Shown here piece after piece: positions 15,854 through 23,384 of a stretch of 27,347 nucleotides of DNA. The notes under the pieces are model-generated. The model did not search any database. It saw nothing but the letters and a program-made list of their open reading frames with translations, and was not told where the DNA came from. The stretch's first letter is position 1, and every line of letters starts with the position of its first letter. This DNA is from Clostridia bacterium (GTDB lineage: Bacteria; Bacillota; Clostridia; Oscillospirales; CAG-272). The stretch is taken from contig CAAGJL010000259.1 in assembly GCA_900770145.1 (NCBI GenBank), positions 1-27,347 on the forward strand. Reading direction: 5' to 3'. The translations under genes were made by a program, and so were the position numbers.

Positions 15854-17296
15854 TCAATCAAAATAGAACCATACGGTGCAACGCTCGCCGCCACCCGCCG
15901 CCCCGTCGCGCGGGGGGCAAAAGGGGACTGCCAGTACCCCGGCGTCGTCAACCAGAATCGGCATATGCCGCCGCGTTTCGGGCGGGAGCGCCGCAAGTTG
16001 CGGCAGTTTGCGCACGGCGCGGTGCATCCCGCCGGACAGCAGCCGGTCGCCCGCGCGGCGATTGCGCACCAGAATCTTTCCTTTCATATTATCAGAGAGA
16101 AAAGAAACCGATGTGGCATATTTGTAAAGGTTTTTCGGGGGCAAAAGGGGGTTATTTGCAGGGTTTCCAACCACCGCCAGCCCCACGGGCAGTTCCGTCA
16201 CGCCCGGCAGGAGCGGGGTCTCATAATCGGCGACCGGCGCCGCCGCCCCTTCGGTGATGACCAGCCTGCCGCCCTCGATTTTTGCCGCCCCGCGGGGGAG
16301 CGAGAGCGCCGAGTGGGGCACCGCGCGGGAAACCAGCGTAAACAGCGCCTCAAAATGCACCTCACTCAGATCTTTCGGGAAAAGCGCCTGAATCACCCGC
16401 ACGAAAATCGGGCGGGGGAGCGCCGCGAGCGCCGCGACAGGGGGATTTTCGCCGTGTTCCGCAAGAAACGCGGCGGCGGTATCCTCCATCCATTTCTCAT
16501 CTTCGCTCATCCGTCTTGCCGCCGTTGCCGCTTTTTCGGCGGCGGCGGGAGCAATCGCTTTGAGCGCGGGCAACACGTCCAGCCGCAACCGGTTGCGGGT
16601 ACACCCGCGCTCGGCATTGGTGGAGTCGGTCACAAACGTCTCGCCGCGCGCGGCGAGATACGCGAGAATTTCCTCTTTCGGGGTTTCCAGCATCGGGCGG
16701 ATGAGCAGCAGTTCTCCCTCCCGCCGCACGGCGGGGATGCCGCGCATCCCGCGCAACCCGCTGCCGCGCAGCAGGTGTTGCAGCAACGTCTCCAACTGGT
16801 CGTCGGCATGGTGCGCCGTCAGCACGCCCGCCATCCCGTTTTCGGCGGCAAACTCCGCAAGCAGACGATAGCGCTCGGCGCGCGCGGCGGTCTCCATACT
16901 TTCCCCGGTTTCGCCCGCCCTTGCCGGCACATCGGCATACCGCACGGTAAACGGAATGTTCCGCCGCGCGCAAAGCGCGCGGCAGAATTCCGCGTCCCGA
17001 TCCGCTTCCGCACCCCGGATGCCGTGGTGCACGTGCACCGCCGCCACCGGCGGCGGGGTCAGCAGCAGCAGCGCCACCGAGTCCGCCCCGCCGGAAAGCG
17101 CTAACCCGAGCGGCGCGCCCGCCGGCAACCCTGCCAGCGCGCGGGGGTCACGCCAGCCGCGCGGCGGGGGGATTTGCCCCGCGGGCGCGCCCGGCTGTTT
17201 CGCGCCGGCGTTCGACCGTTTCGTGTCTGCGTTCGACCGTTTCACGTCTGCGCCCGACCGTTTCGTGCCGGCGCCCGGCTTTTTCGCCCCTGTCAT
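15854..17296 (-). CDS. tilS: tRNA(Ile)-lysidine synthetase with a basic heptad-repeat N-terminal tail
   Basis: TilS attaches lysine to C34 of the CAU-anticodon tRNA-Ile using ATP, converting it to AUA-reading lysidine. The 480-residue chain has the PP-loop motif SGGADS (68-73), VHVHHGIRG, and AHHADDQLETLLQHLLRGSG, which are hallmarks of the N-terminal catalytic domain. The C-terminal TilS domain includes KILVRNRRAGDRL and the closing part before WFYFD. Residues 2-36 are five heptads of the type x-x-K-R-S-x-A, encoded by a 21-bp DNA repeat. This tail is not part of the usual fold, which begins near residue 45. ATG 17296 overlaps the dnaB stop as ATGA, and I see no Shine-Dalgarno sequence, so translation is probably coupled to dnaB. 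No alternative ATG follows before the catalytic domain. Confidence 0.94.
   Translation of the reverse strand: MTGAKKPGAGTKRSGADVKRSNADTKRSNAGAKQPGAPAGQIPPPRGWRDPRALAGLPAGAPLGLALSGGADSVALLLLTPPPVAAVHVHHGIRGAEADRDAEFCRALCARRNIPFTVRYADVPARAGETGESMETAARAERYRLLAEFAAENGMAGVLTAHHADDQLETLLQHLLRGSGLRGMRGIPAVRREGELLLIRPMLETPKEEILAYLAARGETFVTDSTNAERGCTRNRLRLDVLPALKAIAPAAAEKAATAARRMSEDEKWMEDTAAAFLAEHGENPPVAALAALPRPIFVRVIQALFPKDLSEVHFEALFTLVSRAVPHSALSLPRGAAKIEGGRLVITEGAAAPVADYETPLLPGVTELPVGLAVVGNPANNPLLPPKNLYKYATSVSFLSDNMKGKILVRNRRAGDRLLSGGMHRAVRKLPQLAALPPETRRHMPILVDDAGVLAVPFCPPRDGAAGGGERCTVWFYFD
17189..17293. repeat. Five 21-bp tandem repeats inside the 5' end of tilS
   Basis: Units lie at 17189-17209, 17210-17230, 17231-17251, 17252-17272 and 17273-17293. 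The second and third differ at two of 21 bases, while the outer ones are more divergent. Each unit encodes one heptad (for example DTKRSNA) of the TilS tail, and the unit length keeps the reading frame. Confidence 0.9.
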
Positions 17297-18666
17297 TGCG
17301 GGGGGGCACCGTGTTCTTCATCGATGCCGATAAATTTGGTGTAAGGCCCGATCCACCCCATTTTGATATTGCCGGTGGAGCCGTGCCGGTTTTTCTGAAT
17401 AATCACTTCCGCCACGCTCATTTCCTTATTATCGGTGGCGCGGTCTGTTTTATAGTATTCTTCGCGGTAAAGGAACATCACCACGTCCGCGTCCTGCTCG
17501 ATCGAGCCGGAGTCGCGCAGGTCCGACAGCTGCGGCCGCTTGTCGGTTCTCCCCTCAGGGCCGCGCGAGAGCTGGGCGCAGCAGAGCACCGGCACGTTCA
17601 GCTCTTTGGCAAGGCGCTTTAAGTTGGTGGAGATATACCCCACCTCCACGGCGCGGTTTTCGGACTGCCGCTCGCTGCTCATCAGCCCCAGGTAGTCGAT
17701 CACAACCAGCCCTAAGTTCTGCACATGGCGCAGTTTTGCTTTCATATCGGTGACGGAAAGCCCCGGCGTGTCGTCAATGAGGATGTTCATCCCCGCAAGG
17801 TGCGCCGCGGTGTCCGCGATTTTTTTCCATTCGTCCTGATCAAGCTGCCCGGAGCGCAGATGCTTGCTGTCCACCATCGCCTCGCTGGAAATGAGACGGT
17901 TGACCAACTGCTCCGCCGACATTTCCAATGAGAAAATGCAGACCGCCTTGCCCGAGGAGGACGCCACGTTGGTCGCCACGTTCATGGCAAACGAGGTTTT
18001 CCCCATACCGGGGCGCGCGCCCACCAGCACCAGATCCGAGTTGCCCATGCCCACCAGCACCCGGTCCACGCCGGAAAACCCGGTGGGGGTGCCTGCCATG
18101 GCGTCCTTGTCGTCCGCCAGTTTGTGCAGGGTGTCCAGCGTTTCGCGCAGGACGTCGCGGATGGCGCGGAAATTGCGGGAGTCCCGCCCCTGTGAAATTT
18201 CGAGAAACTGCCCCTGGGCATAGTCCAGCACGGCAGAAACGCTCTCCTGCTCGCCATAGGTCTGATCCGACACCGTGGCGCAGGTCTCGATAATCCGCCG
18301 GCGGATGCTTTCCTCTTTGATGATACGGGCGTAGTCCGCAAGGTTCATGGCGTTGGGGGTCGCGTCCAGCAGGGAGCGGATATAATCCTCTCCGCCCGCT
18401 TTTTCGTAAACGCCCTTGTGCACCAGCGTGTCGATCAGGGTCACGGGGTCGATCTCCCGACTGACATCAAACAACTCCCGCATCGCGTTGAAAATCTCTT
18501 TGTGCTCCTGCACATAGAAATCGTCGGGCGAGAGCACCGACACCACGTCGTTGATGGAGGCGGGGTCGATGAGAATGGCGCCGAGCAGCGCGCGCTCCGA
18601 AGGGAGCGAGCAGGGCATCTTGCGGGTAAAATCGCCGGCGTCCGCCGAAATCCGTTCGGTGTTCAT
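17293..18666 (-). CDS. dnaB: Replicative DNA helicase DnaB (DnaC of B. subtilis nomenclature)
   Basis: This is the hexameric 5'-3' helicase of the replication fork, 457 residues. The N-terminal helical domain (about 18-120) begins LPSERALLGAILIDP. The RecA-like ATPase has Walker A GARPGMGKTS (216-225), FSLEMSAEQLVNRL, the Walker B-like LVVIDYLGLM, and SDLRDSGSIEQDADVVMFLYR near the C-terminus. GGAGG precedes the ATG by four bases. No intein or insertion is seen and the length is typical. It follows rplI by 15 bases, as in the rplI-dnaC pair of Bacillus, and overlaps tilS by four bases downstream. Confidence 0.96.
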   Translation of the reverse strand: MNTERISADAGDFTRKMPCSLPSERALLGAILIDPASINDVVSVLSPDDFYVQEHKEIFNAMRELFDVSREIDPVTLIDTLVHKGVYEKAGGEDYIRSLLDATPNAMNLADYARIIKEESIRRRIIETCATVSDQTYGEQESVSAVLDYAQGQFLEISQGRDSRNFRAIRDVLRETLDTLHKLADDKDAMAGTPTGFSGVDRVLVGMGNSDLVLVGARPGMGKTSFAMNVATNVASSSGKAVCIFSLEMSAEQLVNRLISSEAMVDSKHLRSGQLDQDEWKKIADTAAHLAGMNILIDDTPGLSVTDMKAKLRHVQNLGLVVIDYLGLMSSERQSENRAVEVGYISTNLKRLAKELNVPVLCCAQLSRGPEGRTDKRPQLSDLRDSGSIEQDADVVMFLYREEYYKTDRATDNKEMSVAEVIIQKNRHGSTGNIKMGWIGPYTKFIGIDEEHGAPPQ

Positions 18667-18681
18667 ACTTCCTCCGGGCGC

Positions 18682-19128
18682 TTACGCGTCGGTCACGATC
18701 AGGTGAATCTTGCCCGATACGTCGGTGTACAGGCGCACGTCCAGATCATAACTGCCGTAAGCCTTGATGGGGGCGGGCACCGCGATTTTGCGCTTGTCCA
18801 CAATCACGCCGTGTTCCTTTTCCAGTTTTTCGGCAATTTCCTTGGCGGTCACGGACCCGTACAGGCGCCCGTCCGCCCCGGCGCCGATTTTGAATTTCAG
18901 CACGATGGCGGCAAGTTTCTCCGCCGTTTCTCCGGCGGCGGCGCGCTCCATGTCGATTTTGTGTTGTCTTGACGCCTCTTTGTTTTTCATCTCGTTGATC
19001 GCCTTGTTGTCGGCGGGGATGGCAAGTTTGCGGGGGAGCAGGAAGTTGCGGGCGTACCCGTCCGAAACCTCGATCAGCTGGTCTTTCTTGCCCTGACCTT
19101 TCACGTCTGCTGTGAGAATGACTTTCAT
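18682..19128 (-). CDS. rplI: 50S ribosomal protein bL9
   Basis: This is a 148-residue large-subunit ribosomal protein. The N-terminal domain has MKVILTADVKGQGKKDQLIE and VSDGYARNFLLPRKLAI, the recognised bL9 signature, followed by the long connecting helix (KAINEMKNKEASRQHKI) and the C-terminal rRNA-binding domain (GRLYGSVTAKEIAE). The open frame extends 49 codons further upstream, but that part covers the intergenic hairpin element and the gdpP stop. The ATG at 19128 has AAAGGA before it and matches the family start. Its position between gdpP and dnaB matches Bacillus gene order. Confidence 0.97.
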   Translation of the reverse strand: MKVILTADVKGQGKKDQLIEVSDGYARNFLLPRKLAIPADNKAINEMKNKEASRQHKIDMERAAAGETAEKLAAIVLKFKIGAGADGRLYGSVTAKEIAEKLEKEHGVIVDKRKIAVPAPIKAYGSYDLDVRLYTDVSGKIHLIVTDA

Positions 19129-19165
19129 ATTCTTTGTCCTTTCTTGGGTGTAATAAACATTGTTC

Positions 19166-19214
19166 GCCCGACAGAAAAACGCCTCGCCCGGTTTTCGCGG
19201 GCGGATTTTCTGCC
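19166..19214. repeat. Copy 2 of a 49-bp intercistronic hairpin element
   Basis: It lies between the gdpP stop (19218) and the rplI start. It has the same GCCCGAC start, outer stem (19172-19179 with 19206-19212, one bulge) and inner CCCG/CGGG stem as the copy at 8752-8800. The outer stem is A-T rich here where copy 1 is G-C rich, at two paired positions. The orientation relative to transcription is the same in both copies. Confidence 0.7.
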
Positions 19215-19217
19215 GCG

Positions 19218-21404
19218 TCAGCCGGAATGCCTTGCGTTTTCCAGGTCTGCAAAATACAGATTGACCGCGCCGCAAAGGTCTTTGACCGCGCGCTCCAGGG
19301 ATACGTCCTGCATCGCGGCGCCCGCGGAGTCAAACCGCCCGCCGCCGCCCAGGTGTTCGAGAATCAGCTGTACGTTGATCGACCCGTCGGAGCGGCCGGA
19401 GATATGCACGGCGTTGTCCACCACCACCAGCGCAAACGACGCCGAAATGCCCTTGATGTTGAGCAGTTTGTCCGCCTCTTTGGCGGCGGCAACGCGATCC
19501 TCCGCGCCGTTGCCGGTGCCGTGGCTCCACGTCAGCCCCACGGTGCCGTCATGCAACAGCATATTGCCGGAGAAACTGCGCTCGCGCTCGTAGTCCTCGT
19601 AGTTTTCGTTGAAGAAACTATGCACATACTCGGCGTTGGCGCCCTTGCCGTAGAGGTAGCGCGCCGCGTCCAGCGTGCGGCTGCCGGTGTTTCGGGTAAA
19701 CCCGCCGGTATCCAGCATAATGCCCGAAAGAATCACGCTGGCAACCTCGTCGCTGACCAGTTTGGTGCCGGGTACGTCGTTGCCGTTTTCGGTCTGCTCC
19801 AGCATTTCGGTCACCAGTTCCCCCGCGGACGAAGCGCTGGGGTCGATATAGTTCATCACCGGCTCAAAATCGTATTCCCCGGTCTGGCGGTGATGGTCGA
19901 TAATCGCGATTTTACCGGAAATCTGCCGCACGTTCTCCGCCACCTCGGGCGACTCGATAATGCGGAAGTTGTTGGCGTCCGTGATGACCAGCAGCGTGCC
20001 GGGGCGGATGAGATCCAGCCCCTTGTGCCCGGAGATGAACAGGTCGCTGTACACGCGGGAGGCGGTCAGCCGCTCGGTCGCCACGCGGAAGTTGGCATTG
20101 GAAAGATCCATGATGATTTTGGTCGGCACCCCGGCAAACAGCCCCAGTTGCGCCACGCCGAGGGAGGAGCCGATGGAGTCGAAGTCCGGGTTGCGGTGCC
20201 CCATCACCAGCAGATTGTCCGCCTCCGAAATTTTGGAAAGCAGATAATTTGCCACCACGCGGGACTGCACTTTCGTCCGCCGCTGGAACGGGCGCGTCTG
20301 CCCGCCGTAGTAGCGGATGCCGTCCCGCCGGCGCACGGCAACCTGGTCGCCGCCGCGCTGAAGCGCCATGTCAAGGGCGGAGGCCGCCTCTTTCGCGCGT
20401 TCCGCCATCGTGCAGTCGGAAACCGAAATGCCGACCGACACCGTGACCGGAATGCTGTATTCGCCCAGGCGCACGCCGCGCACCCGGTCGAGCAGGGCGC
20501 TGAATTTGTCGTTTTCGCACTGCCGCAGTTTCTCCTGCGTGAAAAGAAGCAGGTAACGGTCGCGCTCGTACTCGCGCAGCATCCCGTTCATTTCGGCGGC
20601 AAAGGTGATGAGAATATCGTCAATCCGGCGCGACGCGTCGCGGTAGTTCACACGCGTGTACTGCACCAGTTCCTCCAGATTGTCCACATCGATGTAGGCA
20701 AGCACCGGCAACTCGCGCTCCTCTTTTTCGCGCAGAGCCAGCAGATCCGTCACATCGGTAAACGTCACGATATAGTTGGGGCGGTCGTTGAGATGCACCT
20801 CGTGCGCGCGCACGGTATAGCGCCTGCCGTTTTTCAGACGCACCACGATGCCGTCTTTCGTCTCGTCCCCGGTGACCTCCGGCGCGCGCTCCGCCGTTTC
20901 GTTGGCGGCGGCGTTGATGGCGTCCATCGTAAGCTTGCCGACCATGCGGCGGGATTCCTCCCGCACCGCTTCCTTTTCGAGAATTTCTTCCAAGGACACC
21001 CCGTGGCAGACGTCGCCGACCGTGCCGCGGAAGAACGGGTCTTTCGTGCCGAGAATCTCCTGCAGGGCGTTGTTGGTGGTGCGCACTCGCCCGTTTTCGT
21101 CACACAGCAGATAGGGCAGCCCCACCACGTATTTGAACATATTGTGCATCTTGGTGCCGAGCGAGTCCGAAAGAATCTGCTCGCCCCGACGCTTCCGGTC
21201 TTTGAGGCGGAAGAAAAGGTATGCCCCGGCGGTCAGCACAAAGTACGCGCCGAGAAACAGCAGCGCCGTGCCGAGGGAGGGCAGCGCCCCCGCGCCGTGC
21301 CGCTCCAGCACCAGGTACGCGCCGAAAAACAGCACGCCGAAAAAAAGGCATATCAGCAGCGGATAGCCCGAGCCGGAGCGGATGTGATCGGAATGTTTTT
21401 GCAT
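19218..21404 (-). CDS. gdpP: GdpP/YybT-type cyclic-di-AMP phosphodiesterase (DHH-DHHA1)
   Basis: This 728-residue membrane enzyme hydrolyses c-di-AMP, the osmotic and cell-wall second messenger. Two TM segments (about 15-33 and 47-66) are followed by a degenerate PAS-like domain (about 85-225). A degenerate GGDEF domain (about 232-365) lacks the GGDEF signature but keeps ERDRYLLLFTQEKL and TVSVGIS. The DHH domain has MGHRNPDFDSIGSSLG (401-416), TDANN (475-479) and IIDHHR (501-506). The DHHA1 motif reads GGGGRFDSAG (687-696), with Arg where His is usual (GGGGH), which may alter substrate handling. GGAGG lies before the ATG. It starts one base after the stop of the YybS-like gene, as in the yybS-yybT pair of B. 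subtilis. Confidence 0.94.
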   Translation of the reverse strand: MQKHSDHIRSGSGYPLLICLFFGVLFFGAYLVLERHGAGALPSLGTALLFLGAYFVLTAGAYLFFRLKDRKRRGEQILSDSLGTKMHNMFKYVVGLPYLLCDENGRVRTTNNALQEILGTKDPFFRGTVGDVCHGVSLEEILEKEAVREESRRMVGKLTMDAINAAANETAERAPEVTGDETKDGIVVRLKNGRRYTVRAHEVHLNDRPNYIVTFTDVTDLLALREKEERELPVLAYIDVDNLEELVQYTRVNYRDASRRIDDILITFAAEMNGMLREYERDRYLLLFTQEKLRQCENDKFSALLDRVRGVRLGEYSIPVTVSVGISVSDCTMAERAKEAASALDMALQRGGDQVAVRRRDGIRYYGGQTRPFQRRTKVQSRVVANYLLSKISEADNLLVMGHRNPDFDSIGSSLGVAQLGLFAGVPTKIIMDLSNANFRVATERLTASRVYSDLFISGHKGLDLIRPGTLLVITDANNFRIIESPEVAENVRQISGKIAIIDHHRQTGEYDFEPVMNYIDPSASSAGELVTEMLEQTENGNDVPGTKLVSDEVASVILSGIMLDTGGFTRNTGSRTLDAARYLYGKGANAEYVHSFFNENYEDYERERSFSGNMLLHDGTVGLTWSHGTGNGAEDRVAAAKEADKLLNIKGISASFALVVVDNAVHISGRSDGSINVQLILEHLGGGGRFDSAGAAMQDVSLERAVKDLCGAVNLYFADLENARHSG

Positions 21405-21405
21405 C

Positions 21406-22593
21406 TTATTGACCTCCTTTGTCGGCAGGCGCCGCGGGGAAGAAACGGGAAAGCAGAATCGTCAGCGCGCCGTAAAACGCCGCAAGAGTGAGCCCCGTGC
21501 CGGGGTTGGTGCAAAGGATAAACACAAGACCCATCAGGATGAGCAGCGACAGGCACGAGCGCGCGCCCTGCCGCCCCGACAGCGCGGAAAAGCCGACCAG
21601 AATCAGCGGCGGCTCCAACACCAGGTACAGGTTTTGCAGTACCACGCCGAAGAACGAGGCGTGATCCCTGCCCACCAGCAGCGAGAGCAGAAACGCAACC
21701 AGAAACAGAATCGCCGCCACAGGGCTGACCGACATGGCAATCACCCGGCGGGGCATGCGCGGCAGCTCGTCAAACCCTGCCGTGACCCGAAGAAAAATGC
21801 GGAACGAGCAGAACGAAATCACCGAACACAGAATCAGGTAAATCGCGGGCGAGAGGTTGACCCACATCGCCGCGCTGTTGGCAATCTGCACGTCGGTCAT
21901 TTCCAGCGAAATGCCCGCCTTTTCGTAAAGGTCGCGCACCTCGGTCAGGCGGGAAACCAGGTTTGCCCGCAGGTCGTCGGCAAGCAGAGAGAGCGCGTTG
22001 GAAGAAAGTCTGCCGGTGGCGGCAAGGGTCAGCAGCAGCGCCGCCGCCAGCGTCAGCGCCACCGCGGCGGCGCCCGAAACCACCGTGTCGGTAAACGAAT
22101 CGCATCGGGCAAGCATCACGGCAAACAGAAGCCCCAGCGGCAGCGGGATCAGCGTCAGCAACCCCCGCATGGGGTCGCCCGTCATCAGAAACGTGACGCC
22201 GTAAGCCGCGGCGGGAATCAGCAAAAACAAAAGGTGCGCCGGCTTGGTGTGAAAATGCAGAATCAGATAAGCGCACAGCGCCCCGCCGAACAGCATCGCG
22301 CAAAACGCCACCGAAAAGGGCGCGCCCTGCTCTCCGAACGCGGAATAAATGAAAAACGCCGGGATCGCCACCCCGCACAGGGAAAACAGCGAGCGGGTCA
22401 GCAGGTAGAAAAAGCTCAGCGTCAGCAGGTAATACAGCAAAAACACCGTGTTGTTTTCCGAGAACGGAATCGCCGCCATCTGCAACGCCGCAAGCGCGGC
22501 GGCAAGCACCGTTTTTTCCCGGTTGGGGGTGCCCAGCAGCTCCCGCCATGCCGTAAGGTCTTTTTTGGTCAGTTCATATGGCACAGCCGCCAT
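21406..22593 (-). CDS. YybS-like polytopic membrane protein (DUF2232 family, probable)
   Basis: This is a 395-residue integral membrane protein with about eight hydrophobic segments, grouped as TM helices at roughly 25-100, 105-150, 160-200 and 245-385. A longer non-membrane loop lies around 205-240. No catalytic motif was seen. The assignment rests mainly on position: it is the first gene of the yybS-gdpP-rplI-dnaB order, one base ahead of gdpP. Size, topology and the C-terminal hydrophobic stretch with LTLAAFYGALTILLSRFF fit the DUF2232 family. Function in the family is not established; membership of a membrane complex with GdpP is only a suggestion. AAGGAGG lies seven bases before the ATG, and a strong promoter at 22652-22680 precedes it. 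Confidence 0.75.
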   Translation of the reverse strand: MAAVPYELTKKDLTAWRELLGTPNREKTVLAAALAALQMAAIPFSENNTVFLLYYLLTLSFFYLLTRSLFSLCGVAIPAFFIYSAFGEQGAPFSVAFCAMLFGGALCAYLILHFHTKPAHLLFLLIPAAAYGVTFLMTGDPMRGLLTLIPLPLGLLFAVMLARCDSFTDTVVSGAAAVALTLAAALLLTLAATGRLSSNALSLLADDLRANLVSRLTEVRDLYEKAGISLEMTDVQIANSAAMWVNLSPAIYLILCSVISFCSFRIFLRVTAGFDELPRMPRRVIAMSVSPVAAILFLVAFLLSLLVGRDHASFFGVVLQNLYLVLEPPLILVGFSALSGRQGARSCLSLLILMGLVFILCTNPGTGLTLAAFYGALTILLSRFFPAAPADKGGQ

Positions 22594-22651
22594 GCGACGT
22601 CCTCCTTTTCAGGTCAGAATCAAAAAACAGCAACACTATAACTATTTTAAT

Positions 22652-22680
22652 ATTATAGCATACATTTTGTTCTTTGTAAA
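22652..22680 (-). promoter_or_regulatory. Sigma-A promoter of the leftward yybS-gdpP-rplI-dnaB operon
   Basis: On the minus strand the -35 TTTACA and -10 TATAAT are separated by 17 bases, with TGC directly before the -10 (extended -10). The start codon of the first gene is about 60 bases from the -10. This is a near-consensus promoter and the only strong one I see for the leftward arm. Confidence 0.85.
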
Positions 22681-22692
22681 CACTTCCGGTGA

Positions 22693-22761
22693 CGGATTTG
22701 TGAAAAATCCTCTCTCCTGCGGAAAAATTACCCGCCCGGTCGGTGTTTTTTCACAAATCCG
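22693..22761. repeat. Perfect 15-bp inverted repeat between the divergent promoters
   Basis: CGGATTTGTGAAAAA at 22693-22707 is repeated in inverse complement at 22747-22761, with 39 bases between. Both arms lie upstream of the -35 boxes, 12 bases from the leftward and 20 from the rightward one. Each arm contains a 9-mer TTTTTCACA that fits the loose DnaA-box consensus TTWTNCACA. It may be a regulator binding site shared by both promoters. Confidence 0.75.
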
Positions 22762-22781
22762 AAAAAAATTTACTTTTTCTA

Positions 22782-22810
22782 TTGCAATCCGGCAAAAAGT
22801 GTGCTATACT
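22782..22810 (+). promoter_or_regulatory. Sigma-A promoter of the rimP-nusA operon
   Basis: The -35 TTGCAA and -10 TATACT are separated by 17 bases, with TGC before the -10. It lies about 80 bases upstream of the rimP start codon, leaving a structured leader. Confidence 0.85.
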
Positions 22811-22829
22811 GTGGTTGAAATGTGATGGT

Positions 22830-22879
22830 GGAGCAGGTTGTGGTGACCTGCTCCTCTTATTTGCCGGGGCAACCCCGGC
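22830..22879 (+). promoter_or_regulatory. Structured rimP mRNA leader with two hairpins
   Basis: Hairpin 1 is a perfect 9-bp stem GGAGCAGGT/ACCTGCTCC (22830-22838, 22846-22854, 7-base loop), followed by the weakly U-rich TCTTATTT. Hairpin 2 is a perfect 7-bp stem GCCGGGG/CCCCGGC (22863-22869, 22873-22879, 3-base loop) and ends just before the ribosome binding site AAAGGGG. The first could act as a weak attenuator and the second could modulate access to the start. Both roles are inference. The CCCC of hairpin 2 could alternatively pair with the GGGG of the ribosome binding site. Confidence 0.55.
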
Positions 22880-22892
22880 GGAAAGGGGCATT

Positions 22893-23363
22893 ATGGCAAC
22901 CGCAAAAAACATTGCCGACACGGTGCGGGCACTGGTTGCCCCGGTAGCGGAAAAAGAGGGGCTGGTGCTCTGGGATGTGGAATTTCTCAAAGAGGGCTCC
23001 CGCCGCGTACTGCGCGTGACGATTGACAAAGAGGACGGCGTGACGATTGACGACTGCGAAAAACTGCACCGCGCCATCGACCCGCTTCTCGACGAGGCGG
23101 ACCCCATCGACGTGCCGTATGACCTGGAAGTCTCCTCCCCCGGCATCGAGCGGGATCTGCGCACCGACTTCCATATTGACGCGTGCCGGGGTCAGGACGC
23201 GGAAGTGCGTCTGTTTGCCCCGCTTGACGGGCAGAAAACCTTTACCGGCACGCTTGCCGGGCGCGGCGAAGCGGGGGAAGTCCTCCTTGCCGGAAAGGAC
23301 GGCACCGTGCGCGCCTTCCCGCGGGAGAGCGTGGCAAAAATCAGGACAATTTTTGAGTTTTAA
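22893..23363 (+). CDS. rimP: Ribosome maturation factor RimP
   Basis: This 156-residue cytosolic factor is needed for late assembly of the 30S subunit. The N-terminal alpha/beta domain includes GLVLWDVEFLKEGSRRVLRV and DGVTIDDCEKLHRAIDPLLD. The family hallmark DLEVSSPGIERDL is at about 86-98. An SH3-like C-terminal domain follows, ending AFPRESVAKIRTIFEF. The open frame extends 50 codons upstream over the leader and promoter. The ATG at 22893 has AAAGGGG before it and matches the usual N-terminus. It is the first gene of the canonical rimP-nusA-ylxR-ylxQ-infB operon. Confidence 0.96.
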   Translation: MATAKNIADTVRALVAPVAEKEGLVLWDVEFLKEGSRRVLRVTIDKEDGVTIDDCEKLHRAIDPLLDEADPIDVPYDLEVSSPGIERDLRTDFHIDACRGQDAEVRLFAPLDGQKTFTGTLAGRGEAGEVLLAGKDGTVRAFPRESVAKIRTIFEF

Positions 23364-23384
23364 GAAAACGAAAGGGATACGGAA

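Noticed and set aside
17189..17293. CRISPR array
   Set aside because: The repeat units are contiguous without spacers, in frame and coding.
22693..22761. Rex (NADH-sensing repressor) operator
   Set aside because: Each arm holds TTGTGAAA, a Rex half-site, but the two halves are about 40 bases apart rather than the few bases Rex requires.
22743..22892. N-terminal extension of RimP by 50 residues
   Set aside because: The extension would cover the promoter and leader hairpins. The ATG at 22893 has a ribosome binding site and matches the family's N-terminus.
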